DNA of 64,000 nucleotides from Adiantum capillus-veneris (Eukaryota; Streptophyta; Polypodiopsida; Polypodiales; Pteridaceae): contig CM043960.1 of assembly GCA_014529385.2 (NCBI GenBank), forward strand, positions 28,487,396-28,551,395, given 5' to 3'. The notes under the pieces are model-generated. The model was not told the origin of the DNA, made no database searches, and worked only from the letters and a program-made list of their open reading frames with translations. Positions 11,875-21,070 of this stretch are shown one piece after another (within the stretch, counting starts at the first letter, position 1; each line of letters starts with the position of its first letter). Made by a program: the position numbers and the translations under genes.

Positions 11875-11886
11875 GCTCTGATACCA
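11875..11886 (-). promoter_or_regulatory. copia-1 primer-binding site
   Basis: TGGTATCAGAGC on the minus strand, two bases inside the 5' LTR. This is the standard plant copia site complementary to the 3' end of initiator tRNA-Met. Confidence 0.92.
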
Positions 11887-11888
11887 AT

Positions 11889-12103
11889 TGAAGTTGCGGA
11901 GCGGAGCGTGGGTGGACTCTCTCACACACACACACAGTGAGCTTACACAGTACAGTACGCAGAGAACTGTTAGAAGGGTTATCTCCCAAATCCTTAGTAT
12001 TCACAAAGTATAAGTTAGTATATACAAAGAGTTAGAGGTAAGTGAGTTAGGCGGGCGGCCGGCCATATCCGCATAAGAGGCCACTTGGGCTTTAATCCCA
12101 ACA
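11889..12103 (-). repeat. copia-1 5' LTR
   Basis: It pairs over its full 215 bp with 6550-6764. The right TSD copy TTCAT follows at 12104-12108. Confidence 0.95.
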
Positions 12104-12482
12104 TTCATAACGGCCCTCACTTCATTTGTCGCGGTCATAATCCACAAGCGTCACTTTAAAAGAAACTTCATCTTTTAGAACTGTTTTCACCCTTCACTCG
12201 AACTTTTGCACCACCATGATACATAGAAAGCACAACCGTGTCAATATCATCAAGTTGAGCATCTCCAAGTTCTCTTCTCTTTAATCATAATTCCATAATA
12301 AGTAGACGTCTTCATTGTCTGTCAAAACAAACTCCTCTTGGCAAATCAAGTGAGAGTATCATCAATGGAAATTTATAATAAAACAACCTTTCAAGCTCGC
12401 TTCAAGTGCTCAATAGCTCATGCAAGTGTTCTCTTTCTCTATCCAAAATCCCCATGCCCTTGCCCAAAAAAAAGTGCAACAG

Positions 12483-12743
12483 CGAGATAAGCTGAGAGGT
12501 GTTTTTACACAGGGTCATTGCAGTGGCCAGCCTTGGCAAATAAATAATAAGCCTGTATTCTTGAAGGATTTGAGATTGTTTTGGAAGAACTGCACCTTTG
12601 GGCCCCAAAACAGTCTAATTATTGACGATAGTATGTACAAAGTGTGCCAGAACCCTGAAGGAAGTTGGCTTGTTACTCCTAAGATAGAGGACCAGACCAA
12701 AGAACAGCGGAAAAACTTCCTGATAGATACTTTGAGCAGCTAG
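12483..12743 (+). pseudogene. gene 1, exon E: C-terminal half of the NIF/FCP1-type phosphatase domain
   Basis: The acceptor is phase 0, matching exon D. The peptide runs RDKLRGVFTQGHC, then NKPVFLKDLRLFWKN, then NSLIIDDSMYKVCQNP. In NIF/FCP1 proteins the conserved KxL Lys and the DDS(P) Asp pair (HAD motifs III and IV) lie in exactly this order about 20 residues apart, holding phosphate and magnesium. The usual Pro after DDS is Met. The frame stops at 12741, but the next frame reads RYFEQLAVPMA and then IAENVF, resembling the family's C-terminal helix (Y-L/F-E-x-L-A), so a frameshift near 12715-12730 is likely. Glu/Gln/Arg-rich sequence follows to about 13040. Confidence 0.6.
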
Positions 12744-13276
12744 CTGTTCCTATGGCTGCAATCGAAGGATCGTGCAGGCATATATAGCTGAAAATGTGTT
12801 TGATACTGTCCCATATTTTTTTTCACATCAAGTGATCAGGAAGCTGTAATCAAAAATGCACCAGCACAACGTGGCCCAGCGTAATGAAGCCATGCGAGGC
12901 TACAGAGGAAAAAATTAGAGAAGTAGTAGCAAGAAGAAGAAGAAATAGAGTTGCAAGAACCAAAAGCTCAGCAAGAAGAAGAAAGAGAGCAAGACCCAAA
13001 AGCTCAGCAAACAAAGAAGCAAACGAACATTGGGCAAAAGTGAGTGTACAAGTATGCTAAACCACGATCTTATCCAAAGTAGGAGGCTCTCTGCAGTTTT
13101 GTAACATTATGAGGGAAATTTGTAGATTGCCTTTCCAATGTTTGTAACTATTCTGACATTCACTTCAGATAGTAATGATCAGATCCTGTATTATTCTTAT
13201 TTTGAAGACAATACTATGTGTACTATTGGCGTCTTGTAAACATTGAATTTTTATACATTCTCGTTGGAAATCAGCA
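12744..13276 (+). other. gene 1 tail and 3' flank
   Basis: To about 12850 there is frameshifted similarity to the phosphatase C-terminus. Between 12900 and 13040 GAAGAAGAA-rich sequence reads as Glu/Gln/Lys or Arg/Ser-rich peptide, depending on frame. From 13040 to 13276 it is AT-rich; I see no gene. Confidence 0.35.
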
Positions 13277-13280
13277 AAGG

Positions 13281-14750
13281 TATGCTAACTAGCATAATGT
13301 TTATGCTAGTTAGTAGACTGTTTATGCTAACACAGCCAAAACAGTGTGCTAATTAGCATACCATGTATGCTAATTAGCATACTCATAGTAGCTAATTAGA
13401 ATACATTCTAATTAGCATACTGAGCATTTTTGTTTGTGCTAACTTCCACTCACAGCATACCATAGTATGCTAATTAGCATATACAGTATACAGGAAGCTA
13501 CCATGTTTTCTCCTTGAAACCAACAACGGTATGCTAATCAGCATACTGTCTATGCCAACTGGCATAAACAATATGCTAATTATCATGCATGGTATGCTAA
13601 TTAGCATTCCTTTAATTAGCATATTGTGGATTTTTGCTTTTGCTAACTTCCACTCACAGCATAGTATACTAATTAGCATACAGAATATATAGAAAGCTGC
13701 CATCCCTTCTTGAAACCACCATAAGTATGCTAATTAGCATACATGATATGCTTATTGGCATACACAGTATACAGAGAGCTGTTATCTCTTCTCCTTGAAA
13801 CCAGCATACAATATGCTAATTAGCATACATGATATGCTTATTGGCATACACAGTATAAAGAGAGTTGTTATCTCTTCTCCTTGAAACCAGAGAACCTATG
13901 CTAATTAGCATACTGTTTATGCCAGTCAAATATGCTAATTATCATACCCACAGAATGCAAATTGGCATAAAAAGTATGCTAATTAGCATACACAGGATGC
14001 AGAGACCTGTCATCTTGTCTCCTTAAAACTAGCAAAGATATGCTTATTAGCATACTGTTTATGCCAACTGACAAAAACAGTATGTTTATTAGCATACATA
14101 GTATGCTAATTAGCATACCTTCAATTAGCATACTGTGCATTTTTGTTTGTGCTAACTTCCACTCACAGCATAGTATGCTAATTAGACCACACAGTATATA
14201 GAAAGTTTTCATCTCTTCTCCTTAAAACCAGCAAAGGTATGCCAATTACCATATTGTTTATGCCAACTGGCATAAACAATATGCTAATTAGAATACACAG
14301 AGAACTGAAAGCTGCCATCTCTTCTCCTTGAAACCACCAAAGGATGCTAATTAGCATACACAATATACAGAAAGTTGCCATCTCTTCTTCCCTAAACCAG
14401 CAAGGGTATGCCAACTAGCATAAACAGTATGCTAATTAGCATTCCACTCACAACATAGTATACTAATCAGCATACACAGTATACAAAAAGCTTCCATCTC
14501 TTCTCCTTGAAAACCAGCAAAGTTATGCTAATTAGCATATTGTTTATGCTAACTAGCATATATAATTTTATGCTAATCAGTATAAACAGTATGCTAATTA
14601 GCATTAGCATACACAGTATACAGGAAGCTGCCATCTCTTCTCCTTGAAAACCAGCAAAAGGTATGCTAATTAGAACATTTTGTATGCTAACTAGCATTAA
14701 CAGTATGCTAATTGGCATACCATTTATGCTAATTAGCATACCCACAAAAC
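13281..14750. repeat. palindrome array 2, with a recurrent 30-bp box
   Basis: The TATGCTAATTAGCATA palindromes return here, combined with a second unit close to CTGCCATCTCTTCTCC followed by TTGAAACCAGCAAAGG. I count about ten copies of this box, near 13496, 13695, 13778, 13863, 14013, 14205, 14310, 14375, 14488 and 14630, giving a loose higher-order repeat of about 70-150 bp. It lies between the 3' ends of genes 1 and 2. Minus-strand frames reading MLISI or LISILCM are repeat translations. Confidence 0.9.
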
Positions 14751-14972
14751 ACAATTAGAACACAATGAGACAAATTGTACAAATGATCTCTCTTAAAATG
14801 AGACCCCTATGTGATAGACACCAAACCCATGTATACACAAAGCACACAAGAGACACAAGAGACACAAGATACCCAAGTTTTTGATAAAACTGCATTATCT
14901 CCAAGCAAGAAGTATATTGAAGATGCAGTGATTACAACTTAAAAGCTGAAGGAAATGCCATTATAGATTTCT

Positions 14973-15287
14973 TCATAGCTTTTTGGGTTGATTGTGTACA
15001 CCTTGCGTCTCCTTCCGTTTGATACATCGTACCAGGTGTGAAAGTCCGTGGATGATGGGCTGCTTGTGGTCTAACTTGAAGGTGTATGCATCCAATTGCT
15101 TGTAATATAGACCTTGCACAACATATGAGCCTCTATCAATTGCATTGCCCCACTCATTGAGGTACCCCTTCTCCACCTTCTTCTTTGCTGCAACAAACTT
15201 GACCAGGTAGAAATCCACATCCTCGACGTTGGTCGAAGCATCTGGATATATAGCAAATGTGCCGCCAGCACATAGAGTGCTACTCAA
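14973..15287 (-). pseudogene. gene 2, C-terminal segment of DDE-like protein
   Basis: The frame reads DFYLVKFVAAKKKVEKGY, then WGNAIDRGSYVVQGLYY, then LSHLVRCIKRK. This pattern (YLVK ... W-G ... G-x-YVVxGxYY ... LV) resembles the C-terminal module that follows the DDE-like core in a large unnamed eukaryotic protein family I recall. It overlaps the core frame by a few bases in another phase, so a frameshift or intron separates them. Confidence 0.45.
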
Positions 15288-16386
15288 GACATCATCATGG
15301 CTTCATCTTCCGAATCTGACACAGCCTCATCAAGTAATGGCGGTAGAGTATGATAATCCCACGGCTGCATGTGAGCTTTATTGACGCAACGATTCCATCT
15401 TTCGTGCATGCATGCTGTGAGTCCACCATATCTTGCAACGAAGTAAAAAGGCCTGGCTCCCTTGAACTGTGAGGCCGCACCATCAGACCACACCCAATGT
15501 TGCTTAGGAGTGACACCCTCTTGTTGTAACCAGTCACGGTGTAGCATGAAGCAGTGTTGCACAAAAAAAGTGTCATGCACTTGTCATCTAATATGAGGAA
15601 GTGGATGGTTTTGAGTACCTCCCCTGCCCTGCGGTAGTATGTTATGTGTACAAAAATGGTTACTTGACTAGAGTGCCAATGCATTGACTGAATCTCATTT
15701 TGTTCCTTGAAGGCATAATTCTCTGCAAAATCAACAACTGACATGATGACATTGTCCAAAAACCGAAGAAGGCAATCCTTGAATTGTTGTCCTTGCCATC
15801 AAGCCACATAGTTATGAGTGATAAAGAGCTCCAACTGGGTCTTCAAGAGTTGAAGAAACTCCCAGCACTGTATTTCTTTGTGTAGAAGATCTTTTCTTTT
15901 GTTACTATTTCCATGCTTGTCTTGAGCTTGTACATATGCAAATACTTTCACATTAATACTATTACCTGCCTTTGCTGTCTCCAAGCAGCATAATTCCAAC
16001 GTATTCACTGCACATGTCAAACACTCTCCCATCAGCCATTCCCTTCTATGGAAAACATCATCTGCGGGCTTTGGACAAAGAATAGACTCCCACATATGTG
16101 TGACACCTTTGAACGTGTGATGTGAAGCCAAGCAACCCTTGCTAATGTTCTCACCTGGGACACAGATACTACATATACAATCACAACCTGCTCTATGCAG
16201 CCCAAAAGCACGAGGACGCATGTGGTTCAGTGTGTCCTTCAAAAAAGACATTTGCACATGGTATTCGCAACAGCATGTGTATCTATCCTTTAGCCGCCTA
16301 CAAAAGAATGGTTTCAACATCTCAAACATTCTCATGCCAATCTTGCAATCTAGATGTTTTTCCTTGAATCTACAAAAAAACTCAAC
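15288..16386 (-). pseudogene. gene 2, core: Cys/His-rich region and RNase H-like (DDE-type) domain
   Basis: The segment follows an acceptor (GATGTTGCAG) at 16387. A Cys-rich part (RYTCCCEYH, GCDCICSIC, ECLTC) leads into VVDFAENYAF, then EIQSMHWHSSQVTI, then HWVWSDGAASQFKGARPF. This spacing fits the first and second acidic residues of an RNase H-fold transposase-like domain. I recall the family from other eukaryotes but it has no settled name, and which residues are catalytic is inferred. A TGA at 15799 is one transition from CGA. A frameshift near 15580-15590 (after FLILDDK) moves the second half to another frame, and the expected third acidic block is degraded. Likely a dead transposase or transposase-derived gene. 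Confidence 0.5.
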
Positions 16387-17336
16387 CTGCAACATCCAAA
16401 TGATGATCAGTAGTAGTCAGATTGCTAACTAGGACATCCAGCAATTTCATGAAAACAAATCATAGTGACAATCAACATCCTAATGTGCATGCAACAATGT
16501 ATGTTAACTAGCATAAAGAGTGTTAGCTAGCATATATCTTGTGTTTACCAGGTAACTCTGTATGCTAGGTAGAGCACAGAGCATGCTAACTAGCACAGAG
16601 TTACCAGGTAACTCTGTATGCTAGGTAGAGCACAGGGCATGCTAACTAGCACAGACCATACGCTAACTAACATACTTATTAGGACACCCATCATGCTGTT
16701 GAGCATACTAGGTGTTAACTAGCAAAAATTATGTTGATTAGCATACATCTTGTGCTGACTGGCTAGCTCTCTATGCTAGGTAGAACACAAGGCATGCTAA
16801 CTAGCATATCCAGCCCAGCTACTAGTTCTAACTAGCATAACCCTTGTCTTGAATAGCATACCCATCATGCTAGTGAGCATACTAGTTGTTAACTAGCATA
16901 AGTGGTGTTAACTTGCATACTTTTTGTGTTGATCAACTAACGCTATTTAGAACTCAAGGCCTAGTAACTAGCATACTCCATATGCTACCTAGCAAACTCC
17001 ATGTGCTAACTAGCATATTCACTTTCTGTTAGATAGCGTAGTTATCATGCAATTGAGCATACTAGGTATGTAACTAGCATACTAGGTATGTTAACTAGCA
17101 TACCAGGTATGTTAATTAGCATACATATCGTGTTAACCAACTAGCTTTGTATGTTATTTAGGACCCAAGGCATGCTAACTAGCATATAGTGCCAGAGAGA
17201 CTATGTAGTAGCTGCTCCTCCACCAATGTGGATGGAAATATGACTATAAATCCATGGCAAATCTTAAGTATGAATCCATAATAACATTACACTGTGATTT
17301 CACACCTAGCTTTGTTTTCTCAAAACATGTACTTAC
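16387..17336 (-). other. putative gene 2 intron filled by a palindrome array
   Basis: On the minus strand a strong donor (GTAAGT, first base 17336) and an acceptor (TTGCAG) bound 950 bp, most of it palindrome array 3. The reading phases on the two sides do not match exactly, which could reflect a small indel in exon 1 of this decayed gene. Confidence 0.45.
16497..17190. repeat. palindrome array 3
   Basis: More degenerate copies of the TATGCTAATTAGCATA family, mostly CTAACTAGCATA halves. A roughly 57-bp segment containing GTAACTCTGTATGCTAGGTA occurs twice near 16550-16660, with the palindrome CAGAGTTACC-A-GGTAACTCTG between the copies. Confidence 0.88.
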
Positions 17337-17640
17337 AATCTGCTGGAAATCGAGGTGGTTGTTACAACTGCATGTTTGACATTGAGAAAACATGTTGCAC
17401 AATGGCTACATTCCCCTTGTCTTTGCGGTTCTTGAAGTCAAGGAGCTTTCCTTTCCAATGATGATCCAAGTTTGCACGATTCCGCACACGATGAGGGCCA
17501 ATAGCAAATGGTTGCATGTATACCCAAGCACCTTTGGTGAGCTCTTGTGGCACCCACTCATCATCTATACCTCTTGTGTTGTGGCATGCAAGTGTTGTGA
17601 CCTCATCCTTTGGCCGCCTTTGCGAAGTAGAGCCGTTCAT
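17337..17640 (-). pseudogene. gene 2, first coding segment
   Basis: The ATG at 17640 opens MNGSTSQRRPKDEV and continues to a TAA at 17362, one transition from CAA. Past it the frame reads QPPRFPAD to donor GTAAGT. No domain is recognised. It is assigned to gene 2 by strand, spacing and the shared intron. Its ATG overlaps the TGA of an upstream frame (17637-17870) as ATGA. Confidence 0.4.
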
Positions 17641-17712
17641 GGTTGAACGAAGAAAATTAGGAGGAGGAGCAGGACCTTGCTTGTTGCTACAATGTAGGTG
17701 GGATAAAGTGAT

Positions 17713-17829
17713 AGGAGAAGGTGGTTAACCCTTGCTTGGTGTGGCAATGGGAGGAGAAGGTGGATAACCCTTGCTTGGTGTGGCAATGGGAGGAGAAGGT
17801 GGATAACCCTTGCTTGGTGTGGCAATGGA
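17713..17829. repeat. 39-bp minisatellite, three copies, upstream of gene 2
   Basis: Units begin at 17713, 17752 and 17791 (AGGAGAAGGTGG...). As 39 is a multiple of three, an upstream minus-strand frame shows a 13-residue Leu/Pro/His-rich repeat (HLLLPLPHQARVI). Confidence 0.9.
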
Positions 17830-17929
17830 AGGTGGTAGGGGAGGAGAGAGGAGCTTCCTTGCTGCAGCAATGGAGATGGTATAGAGAGAGAGAGTTGGAG
17901 TAGAGGATGAGTGTGATGGTTGCAACCAA

Positions 17930-18430
17930 GGAGGGATTGGAAAAGGGGTTTTAGAGAGAGAAAATCACTTTTTGTCTAAGGACTACTTTTGGGGGGGCTT
18001 TGGATAGTAATAAAAGATTTTTTAAAAGTTTTTAGAAAATTTTGAATTTTAGGGTTTTTAGGTGCACATTTTGACTTTTTGAGTTCAAAAAATGTTTTTT
18101 TGATCATAAAATAGATTTAGGGGGTTTTAAGAAGATAAGATTTGAGTTTTGAAATTTTTAAAAATTTTGGGATTTTTTCAAAACCGGATCAAAAAGGAGG
18201 GAAGGTGGAGGTTCCATATGGCCCACCCACCCCACCCACCCCCCAAAACCCCACCTTCTCATTAGGTAAGAGCCCATTAAGAAGTGTAAGACTACTTTGT
18301 CCCCCTACATTTTTGAGGGCATAGAGTGTATCCACCACCCTCTTCTCATTGGTTGGCCTCTAATTAACCTTAATCCCAAAGGGCTCCTAGAGGTTTCATA
18401 TTTTTCCTAATGTTGAAATGGGGAAACTAT
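17930..18430. other. T-rich sequence without gene
   Basis: Runs of T and repeated GGGTTTT/AATTTT words, then ordinary AT-rich DNA. No coding or RNA signal seen. Confidence 0.5.
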
Positions 18431-18931
18431 AAATGAATTTGAATCTTAAAATCCATTGTTTACTACTCCAAGATACTTTCCATTTTTTATTGAGCTTTGC
18501 TTTTAGAGTAGCATCACACTTTGGAATGTAGTAAAGCTTCTTAAAAATCTATCTAGCTACATTAAGCAATGATTTTCCCTTGCAAGAAGTGAGACTTTTT
18601 GTAAGTTTTCAGCTCTTCTATATGATAAAGCTTGTTGGAAACTTTTACAAGACAGCCCAAAGACAGCTGGAATTTGTTAGAGATTCCATTATGAGTGAGC
18701 ATTCTGCCTTAATGGTGCAAATCTCCCCAGGTCCTCAACCCTTTCTTGAAGCATTTGTGAGATTTGATGTTAAGAGCTACTTTATCCTTGACTGGGAGAT
18801 GTCCAAACCAGATTGAGTCCTCCAGAGAGATATAATAAGTCAGCAGGGAGATGCCAGTATTTATTTATATCTAGCCAAGCATTCTAAAATTTGGCTGAAA
18901 TGGATTGATTTTGGCATCTACTTTCAACGGG
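18431..18931 (-). mobile_element. LINE-A, 3' part (zf-RVT-like region), split by CACTA-1
   Basis: On the minus strand the sequence reads DAKINPFQPNFRMLG and further on GLRTWGDL, resembling the region after the reverse transcriptase in plant L1 elements. A Lys-rich, C-terminal zf-RVT-like stretch with many stops follows. At the junction with CACTA-1 the frame is continued by 25664 onward (LDRFIHLGYYDCP), so the two parts were one LINE. Confidence 0.6.
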
Positions 18932-18952
18932 CACTACAAGAGGCTATTCATA

Positions 18953-19060
18953 TTAGCGACGCTCAAAAAAAAAATTCCCGGCGTCGCTATAAGCGTAGCA
19001 AATTTACTCGTAAATTTGCGACACTCATAGCGACGCTCATAGCGACGCCGGCTGGGCTAA
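18953..19060. repeat. CACTA-1 left subterminal repeats
   Basis: Several copies of AGCGACGC/GCGTCGCT, plus the perfect palindrome GCAAATTTAC-TC-GTAAATTTGC (18998-19019). Confidence 0.85.
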
Positions 19061-19130
19061 AAAAATAACAGACAGCGCCCAAAAACTCAGATCTCAGATC
19101 TGAGTTTTTCGACGCCCTCAAGCAAGAGCA

Positions 19131-19278
19131 GGTACCGCTCTCCCTCTCTCTCTCTCTCTCTCTTTCTTCTCCACACACACACACACACACACACATACAC
19201 ACACACACACACGAGGAGAGGAAGGAGAGCCAGGTATGCTCCTTCCCTCTCCTCACTCTCATGTTCCCTTCCCCTCTT

Positions 19279-19333
<55 letters not shown>

Positions 19334-19340
19334 TAGTGTT

Positions 19341-19392
<52 letters not shown>

Positions 19393-19615
19393 AATATAAA
19401 CAAAAACGCACACACACATACATAAACAAAGAATGCACACACACATTGAGAGAGGAAAAGAGAGAGAGAGCATGCATAAACAAAAAATGCACACATTGAG
19501 AGAGGAAAAGAGAGAGAGAACATGCATAAACAAAAAACGCACACATTGAGAGAGGAAAAGAGAGAGAAAACATGCATAAACAAAAAAACGCACACACATT
19601 GAGAGAGAAAGAGAG
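19131..19615. repeat. compound CT/CA/GA microsatellites and a ~60-bp tandem repeat in CACTA-1
   Basis: (CT)n(CA)n blocks at 19139-19212 and 19277-19334 are followed by a (GA)n block at 19345-19388, so CT and GA strands could pair. From about 19405 to 19600 a unit with ACAAAAAACGCACAC and ATTGAGAGAGGAAAAGAGAG repeats about four times. Confidence 0.9.
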
Positions 19616-19659
19616 AGAAACTAATTTAACGTCGTAGGAAACTAATTAAAATTAAAAGA

Positions 19660-19770
19660 CCTAAAGATCTAGCCGACGAGGAGTTGAACTCAAGACCTAT
19701 TATTCAAGAGGGAAATGGCATAAACAATCTATCATACTTGGCATGGGTGATAGAAAGGTTATACCATTTA
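19660..19770 (-). repeat. possible tRNA-derived SINE fragment
   Basis: On the minus strand GAGTTCAACTCC fits box B and is preceded at about 45 bases by a weak box A-like TGATAGATTG. The evidence is thin. Confidence 0.25.
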
Positions 19771-19814
19771 TCTCTTTTTATTGGCACACACATCCACACA
19801 CGCGCACACACACA

Positions 19815-20000
19815 AGAAGAAGAGAGTTATAACGCCGTAGGAAACTATCCTAAAAGACGTTAAAGATTAGGTTAGATGTAGACTTACATTAAATTAGATT
19901 TAGGTTTATTTAAGTTAAATTAGATTAGATTTAGGTTTATTTTTAATTAGATTTATGTTTATTTACGCTAGATTTAGATTTACGTTATATTAGATTAGAT
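19815..20000 (+). repeat. TTTAGGTTTATTT-type minisatellite in CACTA-1
   Basis: AT-rich repeats of GATTAGATTTAGGTTTATTT follow a segment CGTAGGAAACTATCC...AAAGACGTTAAAGATTAGG. That segment returns at about 20560-20610, and the minisatellite itself at 20440-20515, 20610-20690 and in CACTA-2 (56050-56340). It is family-specific and not a telomere array. Confidence 0.75.
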
Positions 20001-20004
20001 TTAG

Positions 20005-20370
20005 GTCTCCATAGACTGCGATGCCTGCATGAAGCGGGTGAAGAAAGCCCTCAATGGAATATAGGGTATTGCTGCCTTCACTCATGGTGGGCTCCGTCGA
20101 TCCAAAATTACTGGTGAAATGTCTTCAGAAGATAGGGAAGAAGGTGGATCTTCAGGGCGGCAAGAGTCACTACATCCCCGACAATGACCATCTAGACAAC
20201 CTCTAGTCATTCAACAACGTCAACTTCAAAGTTAGTAACAAGAGCAAGAACGGTCCAAAGGCCAGGGCCAATTACTGTCGTCAGATGTGGATGGAGATGA
20301 GGCAGCGTCACCGCCGGAAGTTAACTCTCACATCTTTAGTGATGAGAATGCCAACTCTTGCCGAGTTATG
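20005..20370 (+). pseudogene. captured HMA (heavy-metal-associated) domain gene fragment inside CACTA-1
   Basis: The frame at 20005 reads VSIDCDACMKRVKKALNGI, which holds the CxxC metal-binding motif (here CDAC) and first helix of an HMA domain. A stop follows (TAG where GAG would give the usual I-E-G). The next frame from 20084 reads GSVDPKLLVKCLQKIGKKVD, the second strand and helix ending in the typical GKKV/A. HMA proteins bind copper or zinc; plant HIPP-type proteins combine this domain with a Lys-rich linker, and the following KSKNGPKARANYC fits such a linker. The stop and frameshift make it a pseudogene. No matching segment is seen in CACTA-2. Confidence 0.75.
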
Positions 20371-20869
20371 TGAAAAATTATGTGTTAAATCAGTTTTAAG
20401 GTTCTTATAATCCCTGTTAGTTTAGTTCTTTGTTTTTAATATAACATAATTTACGTTAGATTTATATTTATGTTATATTAGATTAGACTTAGGTTTATTT
20501 AGTTTTATTTAGGTTTACCCACACACACACACAGACACACAAGAAGAAGAGAGTTTTAACGTCGTAGGAAACTATCCCAAAAGACGTTAAAGATTAGGTT
20601 AGATGTAGACTTACGTTAAATTAGATTTAGGTTTATTTTTAGTTAGATTTATGCTTATTTAGATTTACACTTATTTACGTTAGATCGAGTCCACGCAAGA
20701 ATTACTTAAGGTTTAGGGTTTAGAGTTAGACGAATAGTGAAAAGATCTACTGTGAAAAGATGTTAAGATGTTGTGAAGTGCTACAGCTAGAGAAGAGGCA
20801 AAGGGGTTTTGTCCACTACATGCAGTATCATGTAGACGTGGGTCTGTAGATTTCTTGTACCCACAAATA

Positions 20870-20960
20870 TAGGTATTGACCAATAAAGACGAGATTATAA
20901 CCCGGTGGTTCTGATCTCCGTGCACCTCTAGACCGAGGTGTGCGGGGATTGGACATGACT
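20870..20960 (+). promoter_or_regulatory. conserved ~90-bp block upstream of tnpD
   Basis: A block running from TTGACCAATAAAGACGAG to GGGGATTGGACATGAC is nearly identical at 57180-57275 (CACTA-2) and, inverted, at about 51975-52065 (CACTA-3). It contains the hairpin CACCTC-TAGACC-GAGGTG. It precedes the transposase gene in each copy, so a leader or regulatory role is plausible. Confidence 0.6.
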
Positions 20961-21070
20961 AGAGAATGTGAGGTAAAGAGAGAGAGGCAGAGAGAGAGAG
21001 AGAGATAAGACGAAGAATACCAATAGAATATTAAATTTTTTGTCCAGGTTATAAGATTTTTATCCTCATT

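Larger units (their letters stand above)
6550..12103 (-). mobile_element. copia-1: full-length Ty1/copia LTR retrotransposon
   Basis: The 5554-bp element has two 215-bp LTRs, a primer-binding site, a polypurine tract, one gag-pol frame on the minus strand and a 5-bp TSD. The LTRs differ at about six positions by eye (about 97% identity), so the insertion is fairly young. Domain order is gag, protease, integrase, reverse transcriptase, RNase H, the copia order. Five premature stops probably make it non-autonomous, although it could be mobilised in trans. Confidence 0.95.
3867..12482 (+). other. putative 8.6-kb intron of gene 1
   Basis: The donor (GAG|GTAAAA) and an acceptor (GTGCAACAG, ends 12482) are both phase 0 and separate the two halves of one HAD phosphatase domain. 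The interval contains CT-rich sequence (about 4440-5650), a tRNA-like SINE head (5111) and the full copia element. Outside these I see nothing coding in 3870-6540 or 12110-12480. Intron status is inferred from domain order and phase. Confidence 0.5.

Noticed and set aside
19815..20690. TTTAGG repeats as interstitial telomere DNA
   Set aside because: Units are irregular (GATTTAGGTTTATTT) and belong to the CACTA family leader, recurring in CACTA-2.
20713..20925. 70-codon minus-strand frame conserved at 57013-57234
   Set aside because: The DNA block itself is conserved between CACTA copies and the frame is antisense to the transposase leader; no domain or coding-type substitution pattern is visible.
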